Part shown: positions 58,620 to 64,000 of the stretch, piece by piece
How the letters are laid out: the number at the start of each line of letters is the position of its first letter
Position numbering within the stretch: position 1 is the first letter of the stretch
Assembly (NCBI RefSeq): GCF_051192575.1
Contig: NZ_JBPJSQ010000013.1
Coordinates: 1 to 64,000, forward strand
Source of the DNA: Aestuariimicrobium soli
GTDB lineage: Bacteria > Actinomycetota > Actinomycetes > Propionibacteriales > Propionibacteriaceae
Length of the DNA stretch: 64,000 nt
Direction of reading: 5' to 3'
The notes under the pieces: generated by a model
Databases searched by the model: none
Told to the model about the DNA's origin: nothing
The model's input: the letters and a program-made list of their open reading frames with translations, nothing else
Translations under genes and position numbers: made by a program

Positions 58620-60614
58620 TCAGGGCGCCAGGTAGGCCTTGATCAGCGGCATCGCCGACTTCGACCCCGACTCACCGTCGGCCACCATCACGGCGATGGC
58701 CAGGTCGTGCGAGCTGAAGGCGATCATCCAGGCGTGCGTCTTCGGGGGATTCGCGGTGCCGTACTCGGCGGTGCCCGACTTGGCGCCCACCATCGTCCCC
58801 GCGAGCCCTTGGGCGGTGCCCCGACTGACGACGGCGCGCATCATCTGGCTCAGCTGGGCGGCCTCGCCCGCCGTCAACGGGGCGGCCTTCGAGGTGGGCT
58901 TGCTGCTGGCCACCAGCCACGGAATGGTCGTGCGGCCCGAGGCAACCGTGGCCGCCAGTCCGGCCATCGCCATCGGCGAGGCCTCGACCTGGCCCTGGCC
59001 GATCATGTTCGCGGCCTTCGTGGTCAGGTTCGGGGCCACCGGCACCGAACCGAAGAACGAGGCGTAGCCCGCGTCGTAGTCCTGACCGATGCCGAGACTG
59101 GCCGCCGCCTGGGCGAGGTCGTTCGGGCCAAGCTTGGCGTATTCCCTGATCAGCGCGGTGTTGCACGACAAGGCCAGCGCGTCCTGCAGGCTCATGGTGC
59201 CCACCCGCGAGGCCGGGAAGTCGGAGTAGTTCTTGAAGACGCGCCCGTTGACCGTCACCGTGGGTGAACAGTTCACCGTCGTGCCCGCCGAGTACCCCTT
59301 GCGCAGCAGGGCCAGCGCCGTCACCACCTTGAAGGTCGAGCCGGGGGCATATCGTCCGAACGTCGCGTCGGGATTCTCACCGGCGGCGGGTGAGTTGGCG
59401 GCCGCGACGATTTCGCCGGTCGAGGGCTTGACCACCACGATGGAGGCGATCGGGCCGACCTTGGCGAGCACCTCCTCGGCCTTCATCTGCTTGTCGAGGT
59501 CGAGGGAGACCTGCAGGGGTTTGCCGGCCACCTCCTTCTGCTCGAACAGGGTGCTCTCGACGTCCGGGTTGTCCGACGGTGCCGGGCTGGGCAGGTCGCG
59601 GCGGGGAACCAGCGCGATGACATGCCCCACCGACCCACGCAGTTGCTTGTCGTAGCGCTTCTGCAGCCCGCTCTGGCCGACCAGGTCGCCCACCTGCAGC
59701 AGACCCTTGCTGGCCGCGATCTGCTCGGGGGTGGCCTCGCCCACCACACCCAGGATCGAGCGGGCGAAGGTCGGGTTCGGAGCGACCACGCCCTTGGCTG
59801 CCACCACGGACGCTCCCGGGATCGACGTCATGCCGGCCGGGATGTCGGTCTGACGCAGGGTGACGACGGCGACGAAGGCCTTCGCCCCGGCGGCCTTGAC
59901 GCGCTTGGCGAAGGCGGCGGGGTCGGCGTTGACCAGCCTGGCCAGGGCGCGGGCCGAGGAGTCCCATTGGGCGGGGGTGGCGTTCTGCTTGTCGATGCCC
60001 ACCCGGAAGAGTTCGCGCTCCTCCATCAGGGCCTGGTTGCCGGCGCCGACGATGGCGGCCCGCACGGGCACGGTGCGGGTGTGCCGCAGCCGGTTCCGCT
60101 CGTCCAGATCGGGGTGGACGATGGTGGGGTCCCAGTCGACGAACCAGCGGTCACCGCTGAGGTTGAGCTTGGCCGTGGTGGTGAACTGCCACTTCTGGGA
60201 CTCGAAGGTGAACGTCTGGGCAAGGTCGACCTCGGCCACGCCATTGGGCAGGTAGCGCACCGGGGTGCTGGTGATCGAGGGGGTGAGCCCGTCCATGCCC
60301 GACATGATGGTGGTGTAGTCGGTTCTGGCCTGCGTGGCCGAGGCGGCGTCACCGATGAACGGCACCTTGTCGAGGTTGCCCGCGACCAGACCCTGCACGA
60401 GGGCGGTCACCGTGGTGTCGGCCACCGGACCCTGGTAGGGCGTCTCCTGGGCGGCGGTCGGGCTCGGCTGGGGCAGGGGTGACGGCAGCTTGCTGCACCC
60501 GGCCAGTACCAGGGCCACGACGAGCGCCAGCGCGACCGCCGGCACCGAGCAGGTGCCGCGGCTGGCGGCGGTGCTGGCGGTGCGACCGATGGGGAAGTCG
60601 GGCATGGGGGGCAT
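58620..60614 (-). CDS. Penicillin-binding lipoprotein (transpeptidase, class B)
   Basis: A 664-aa cell-wall transpeptidase anchored as a lipoprotein (lipobox LAGC, Cys40), similar in layout to mycobacterial Rv2864c. An NTF2-like MecA-N domain follows (residues ~60-170), then a dimerisation domain and the transpeptidase with SxxK in PGSTFKVV, SxN in SCNTALI, and KSGTAEYG in place of the common KTG. The long cytoplasmic lead (1-22) before the hydrophobic segment is unusual for a signal peptide; a later start at M4 is possible. Confidence 0.9.
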   Translation of the reverse strand: MPPMPDFPIGRTASTAASRGTCSVPAVALALVVALVLAGCSKLPSPLPQPSPTAAQETPYQGPVADTTVTALVQGLVAGNLDKVPFIGDAASATQARTDYTTIMSGMDGLTPSITSTPVRYLPNGVAEVDLAQTFTFESQKWQFTTTAKLNLSGDRWFVDWDPTIVHPDLDERNRLRHTRTVPVRAAIVGAGNQALMEERELFRVGIDKQNATPAQWDSSARALARLVNADPAAFAKRVKAAGAKAFVAVVTLRQTDIPAGMTSIPGASVVAAKGVVAPNPTFARSILGVVGEATPEQIAASKGLLQVGDLVGQSGLQKRYDKQLRGSVGHVIALVPRRDLPSPAPSDNPDVESTLFEQKEVAGKPLQVSLDLDKQMKAEEVLAKVGPIASIVVVKPSTGEIVAAANSPAAGENPDATFGRYAPGSTFKVVTALALLRKGYSAGTTVNCSPTVTVNGRVFKNYSDFPASRVGTMSLQDALALSCNTALIREYAKLGPNDLAQAAASLGIGQDYDAGYASFFGSVPVAPNLTTKAANMIGQGQVEASPMAMAGLAATVASGRTTIPWLVASSKPTSKAAPLTAGEAAQLSQMMRAVVSRGTAQGLAGTMVGAKSGTAEYGTANPPKTHAWMIAFSSHDLAIAVMVADGESGSKSAMPLIKAYLAP

Positions 60615-60835
60615 CCTCTCGTCGTTGCCGAGGATAGTCGCCGCCTCCGACGCCCCGGCGCCACAGCCGCGCCATCACCGCCACAACCCGCACGCGGACT
60701 CGCTCGACCCCCCTTGTTGGGCCTCGCACGAAGCCGACGTGCGGGTGGTGGCGGTCACTCGGGGGTTCGGGTGCGTGACCGGGGAGCAGAAACAGACTCT
60801 GGTGGTCGCGGCCTGCGACCGGGCAGTATGGAGCC

Positions 60836-61471
60836 GTGGGGAGGGTTCTTGTCGTGGGGGAGACGGCGCCCAACAGGCGGGCGATCGTCGAGCAACTGCG
60901 TGCCCAGGGGCACCAGGCGCACGGACTGGCCGACGTGGCCGGGCTCGACCATGCCGTCGCGCAGTTGCGGCCGCAGGTCGTCGTGCTCGACGCGGGCCTC
61001 GTCGGGTCGGGCGAATCGCCGGCCGTGCAGACCGCCCGGGGCACGGGGCGGGTGCTGTTGCTGACCAAGAAGTCGGATCGCACCTCGTTGGAGCCCCTGT
61101 CGGCGGACGACCACCTGGCCCGCCCCTACACCGCCCCCGATGTGGCCGCGCACGTGGCGGCCCTGCTGGCCGGCCCGGCGGCACCGTCGGTCACGGTCGG
61201 CGACCTCACCATCGAGAACGGCGGCTTCCGGGTGACCCGGGCGGGCACGGTGGTGGCGCTGACGGCGACGGAGCGCAAGCTTCTCGGACGACTGGCCCTC
61301 ACGCCCGGTGTGCCCGTCTCCAAGGGCGAGCTGATGTCGGCCGTCTGGGGCTACGACGGCTACGGCGACAACCTCGTCGAGGTGCACATGTCGTCGCTGC
61401 GCCGGCGGCTGGAGGCCCTCGGCCCGCGCCTGATCGTCACCGAGCGGGGACGCGGATACCGCCTCGGCTGA
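60836..61471 (+). CDS. Orphan OmpR/PhoB-type response regulator with atypical receiver
   Basis: A 211-aa regulator. The receiver keeps the phospho-acceptor Asp (D52 in VVVLDAGL) but the acidic pair that binds Mg is replaced (VGETAPN instead of VDDExxN), and KPF is ARPY. The C-terminal winged helix is complete (LTATERKLLGRLALTPGVPVSKGELMSAVWG...VEVHMSSLRRRLE). No histidine kinase is adjacent. It precedes the flavin electron-transfer operon and may control it. Start GTG 60836. Confidence 0.85.
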   Translation: MGRVLVVGETAPNRRAIVEQLRAQGHQAHGLADVAGLDHAVAQLRPQVVVLDAGLVGSGESPAVQTARGTGRVLLLTKKSDRTSLEPLSADDHLARPYTAPDVAAHVAALLAGPAAPSVTVGDLTIENGGFRVTRAGTVVALTATERKLLGRLALTPGVPVSKGELMSAVWGYDGYGDNLVEVHMSSLRRRLEALGPRLIVTERGRGYRLG

Positions 61472-61811
61472 GCTGCTGGCGCGACCCCTCTGACGAACCC
61501 ACCGAGGGGCAGGTCACGGGCAGGTCACGGTTGAATCCGCAGGAGTGGAAAACTTCACATCAGCATTGAGGCTTGTCGCGTCTCTTTCACGAAGTTTCAG
61601 GGATTCGGCACGCCCAGAGGGGTGACAGGTGCCCTCGACAGTCACCTAACATGGTTGTCGAACCCGGATCGAAGACACGCGCATCCCCCCATTTTGCGCA
61701 TCCCCCCAAAAGTCTTCGGTTCGGGTTCCTGCATTCCCGCCGGTGCAGACTCGCAGCCCGCTCAGGGTTGGCCCACAGCCGACGCACAGCCGCCACGCCT
61801 GCACTGGTGCC
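61472..61811. promoter_or_regulatory. 340-base region before the flavin electron-transfer operon
   Basis: No gene is supported here. The notable element is a 13-bp direct repeat, GCGCATCCCCCCA, at 61679-61691 and 61696-61708, spaced 17 bases (about 1.6 helix turns), as for a tandem-binding winged-helix regulator. An AT-richer stretch (61553-61600) could hold a promoter, but no clear -35/-10 pair is visible. Confidence 0.5.
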
Positions 61812-63206
61812 ATGGCCGTCCTCATCTCCCAGCACCCCGCCGTCAAACCGCGGGTCAGCCCACGCCCCCCGTCGTCAGGCGCCACCGTGGGCGAGGGCAT
61901 CGTCCGGGCCGTGGGCTGGGTGCTGCTGGCTGCCGCGGTCGCCGTCTTCCTGGCCGGCCGCACCGCGTACGGCTGGGACACCGTTCCCCGCGCGCTGACC
62001 AGTCTGGGCGCGATCGCCGGGCTGGTCGCGATGACGCTGTTCGTGATGATGGTCGCGCTCGCCGCCCGTATTCCGGTCGTCGACCGGGCCATCGGGCACG
62101 ACGGCGCGCTGCGCCTGCACCGCGAGCTGGGGCTCGCCACATTCGCTGCCCTGGGCGCCCACGTCGTGCTGCTGGTCTCGGCGTGGGCCGCCACCGACGG
62201 CGGCTGGCTCGCCGGCCTGGCCGACCTGTGGGGCACCACCGACGTGGCGCTCGCCATCGCCGGCACCGGCCTGGCCCTGGTCGTCGGGCTCACCTCGGTG
62301 GCGGCGGCGCGCGCGGTGCTGCCGCGTGAGGTCTGGCACCTGATCCATCTGGCGAGCTACGCGGCCATCGGGCTCGCGGTGCCGCACCAGTTCACCACCG
62401 GAGGACTGCTGTCGTCCGGGCTGGCCAGGGACTACTGGGTGGTGCTGCTCTCGGCGACGGCCGCCGCCGTCGTCGCGTTCCGGGTGGTGCGCCCTTTGGT
62501 GGCCTCGTTCGAGCAGGGGCTCCGGGTCGTCCGCGTGCGCCCGGTCAGTCGCGACGCCGTCGAGATCACGATGACCGGACGACATCTCGACCGGTTGGGC
62601 GCCGCTCCCGGCCAGTTCCTGGGGTGGCGCTTCTGGGCGCCGGGGCTGTGGTGGCATCCCCACCCGTTCTCGCTGTCGTCCGCACCGAACGGGCACTCGC
62701 TGAGCATCACCGTGCGGGCCCTGGGTCGTGGCACCAGCGCGCTGCAACGCGTGCCGATCGGCACCCGGGTGAGCGTCGAGGGTCCCTTCGGACGATTCAC
62801 CCCCCGCGTGCGCACCCGCCGTGCCGTGGTGCTCGCCGGCGCCGGGGTCGGCCTGGCCCCCCTCAAGTCACTGCTCGAGGCCCTCGACGTCGAGCCCGGA
62901 CGAAGCCTCGTGCTGGCCCGCGGCTCGCGGCCCGACGACCTGGTGCATCTGGACGAGATCGCCGCCCTCTGCCGCGCCAAGGGTGCCCGGCTGGAGGTGC
63001 TCGTCGGCCCCCGCGGACCATCGTGGACGCCATCGTGGGCGCCGGTGGGGACTCCGGCCGGGCACCTCGGCTCGCTCGCCCCGTGGCTGCCCGACTCCGA
63101 CCTCTACGTCTGCGGCCCACCCGGCTGGACGCAGGCCCTCATCGACGAGGCCACCCTCATCGGCCTCGACCCTGCCCACATCCATCACGAAAGGTTCTCC
63201 TGGTGA
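61812..63206 (+). CDS. Ferric-reductase-like transmembrane flavoprotein (FAD/NAD(P)H)
   Basis: A 464-aa protein: six membrane segments with the His pairs expected for haem (HRELGLATFAALGAHVVLL, HLIHLASYAAIGLAVPH), then a ferredoxin-reductase-like module with flavin motif PHPFSLSSAP and NAD(P)-binding AGAGVGLAPLKSLLEAL...YVCGPPGW. It moves electrons from NAD(P)H across the membrane. ATG 61812 is chosen; earlier starts add non-similar residues. It is coupled by 4-base overlap to the FMN-binding protein. Confidence 0.88.
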   Translation: MAVLISQHPAVKPRVSPRPPSSGATVGEGIVRAVGWVLLAAAVAVFLAGRTAYGWDTVPRALTSLGAIAGLVAMTLFVMMVALAARIPVVDRAIGHDGALRLHRELGLATFAALGAHVVLLVSAWAATDGGWLAGLADLWGTTDVALAIAGTGLALVVGLTSVAAARAVLPREVWHLIHLASYAAIGLAVPHQFTTGGLLSSGLARDYWVVLLSATAAAVVAFRVVRPLVASFEQGLRVVRVRPVSRDAVEITMTGRHLDRLGAAPGQFLGWRFWAPGLWWHPHPFSLSSAPNGHSLSITVRALGRGTSALQRVPIGTRVSVEGPFGRFTPRVRTRRAVVLAGAGVGLAPLKSLLEALDVEPGRSLVLARGSRPDDLVHLDEIAALCRAKGARLEVLVGPRGPSWTPSWAPVGTPAGHLGSLAPWLPDSDLYVCGPPGWTQALIDEATLIGLDPAHIHHERFSW

Positions 63207-63661
63207 GCACTCGTTCAACCCTCGCCGCCCTCACCGCCGGGGCCGGCGTGCTCGCCTGGGGCTGGAGCCTGGGCGCCACGTCGTCCACCTCGTCGGTCAC
63301 CCCGAGCCAGCCCCAGACCACACAGACCCAGACCACTCAGACCCAGAGCGGTCAGACCCAGACCAGCCAGGGCTCGTCCCTGAAGGACGGCACCTGGACC
63401 GGGCAGACCGTCACCCACCGCTACGGCTCGGTGACCGTCACCGTGGTGGTCACCAACGGCGCCATCGCCTCCCTCAGCGAAGACGTTGTCTCCGACGGTG
63501 ACCACCACTCCGAACGCATCAACGACGAGGCCGTTCCGGTGCTGCGTCAGGAGGTGCTGGCCGCCAACTCCGCGCAGGTGAACACGGTCTCGGGGGGCAC
63601 CTACACCAGCGAGGCCTACCTGCAGTCACTGCAGAGCGCGCTGGACGAGGCCCGCGCATGA
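63203..63661 (+). CDS. Extracytoplasmic FMN-binding domain protein
   Basis: A 152-aa exported protein: N-terminal hydrophobic anchor (TLAALTAGAGVLAWGWSLGAT), a Gln/Thr/Ser-rich linker with repeated TQTQ units (~35-57), and an FMN_bind domain with the attachment motif SGGTYTS near the C-terminus, where FMN is joined to Thr. Overlaps both neighbours by 4 bases. It should accept electrons from the upstream membrane flavoprotein. Confidence 0.9.
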   Translation: MSTRSTLAALTAGAGVLAWGWSLGATSSTSSVTPSQPQTTQTQTTQTQSGQTQTSQGSSLKDGTWTGQTVTHRYGSVTVTVVVTNGAIASLSEDVVSDGDHHSERINDEAVPVLRQEVLAANSAQVNTVSGGTYTSEAYLQSLQSALDEARA

Positions 63662-64000
63662 CGACCGCGGCGCACGACACCGAGCGGCTGGTCTTCCCGA
63701 CCATGGGCACCGTCTGTTCGCTGGCGGTGCAGGGCGGGCTGGCACCCGACCTCGTCGACGAGGTGCGCGCGACGTTCACGACCCTGGACGAGCGCTTCAG
63801 TCTCTACCGGCCCACGTCGGAGGCGAGCAGGGTGAGCCGGCGCGAGCTGGCCTTCGCCGACGCCTCGCCCGAGTACCGGTCGGCGTACTGGGTCGCCCAC
63901 GACTGGGGAACCCTGACCGACGGTGCCTTCAACCCGTTCCGCCTCGACGGCACCATCGACCTGCACGGGGTGGTCAAGGCCCTGGCCATGGATGCCACGG
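63658..64000 (+). CDS. apbE: FAD:protein FMN transferase (ApbE), 5' part
   Basis: The enzyme that attaches FMN covalently to FMN_bind domains. 114 residues are inside the window: FPTMGTVCSLAV, FTTLDERFSLYRPTSEASRV and the motif DLHGVVKALAMDA (usually DLGGIAKGYAVD), all typical of the ApbE N-terminal half. Placed directly after its likely substrate gene, from ATG 63658. Confidence 0.92.
   Translation, partial: MTTAAHDTERLVFPTMGTVCSLAVQGGLAPDLVDEVRATFTTLDERFSLYRPTSEASRVSRRELAFADASPEYRSAYWVAHDWGTLTDGAFNPFRLDGTIDLHGVVKALAMDAT

Noticed and set aside
1..64000. The heptamer as a Chi or KOPS motif
   Set aside because: Both orientations are about equally frequent on each side of the origin, whereas those motifs are strongly strand-biased.

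Overview
The window comes from a high-G+C actinobacterium. The gene order around the replication origin (rpmH, rnpA, yidD, yidC, jag, rsmG, parA, parB next to dnaA) and the sigM/DUF6049/CCA-transferase block are typical of Actinomycetota. The overall gene set would fit a member of the Propionibacteriaceae, but that placement is inference. No rRNA, tRNA, transposase, prophage or CRISPR array was seen.

Layout. 1-5350: 5' part of dnaN (minus), a RecQ-type helicase gene on the plus strand between dnaN and dnaA, a DnaA-box region, dnaA (minus) and a second DnaA-box region. 5351-10718: rpmH-rnpA-yidD-yidC-jag-rsmG-parA-parB, with three parS sites inside parA and parB. 10837-17475: DUF3817, SURF1, D-Ala-D-Ala ligase-like and aminotransferase genes, GNAT and OsmC genes, a membrane protein, trxA and trxB.

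17620-47431 is about 30 kb of mainly carbohydrate genes. A LacI regulator stands before a Gfo/Idh/MocA dehydrogenase-DUF993 aldolase-like-TIM-barrel operon, with a convergent MFS transporter. Then come a shrunken GH13-like protein, an LppM-like lipoprotein and an isolated MraY paralogue. A second LacI regulator precedes an Opp/Dpp-type ABC importer, which is divergent from a GH94 phosphorylase and a GH35 enzyme. The block ends with an Nramp transporter, a frameshifted PrsW protease gene, a glycogen-debranching-type glucosidase, a SorC regulator and glpF-glpK.

47584-54807 (minus strand) resembles the mycobacterial pcnA-Rv3909-mviN-sigM block: sigma factor, pseudokinase, DUF6049 protein and CCA-adding enzyme. 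The MurJ flippase normally fused to the pseudokinase is absent. 54854-64000 holds glycerate kinase, a nucleotidyltransferase, an MscS channel, a sirtuin, a penicillin-binding lipoprotein, an orphan response regulator and a flavin electron-transfer module (ferric-reductase-like membrane flavoprotein, FMN-binding protein, ApbE).

The most unexpected signal is not a gene. The heptamer CGGACGA/TCGTCCG occurs about 120 times by hand count, roughly equally on both strands. It often forces rare GGA, CGA or CGT codons and once sits as an inverted pair in a hairpin between genes. This looks like selection on DNA sequence, as for an uptake sequence or a chromosome-wide protein-binding site.
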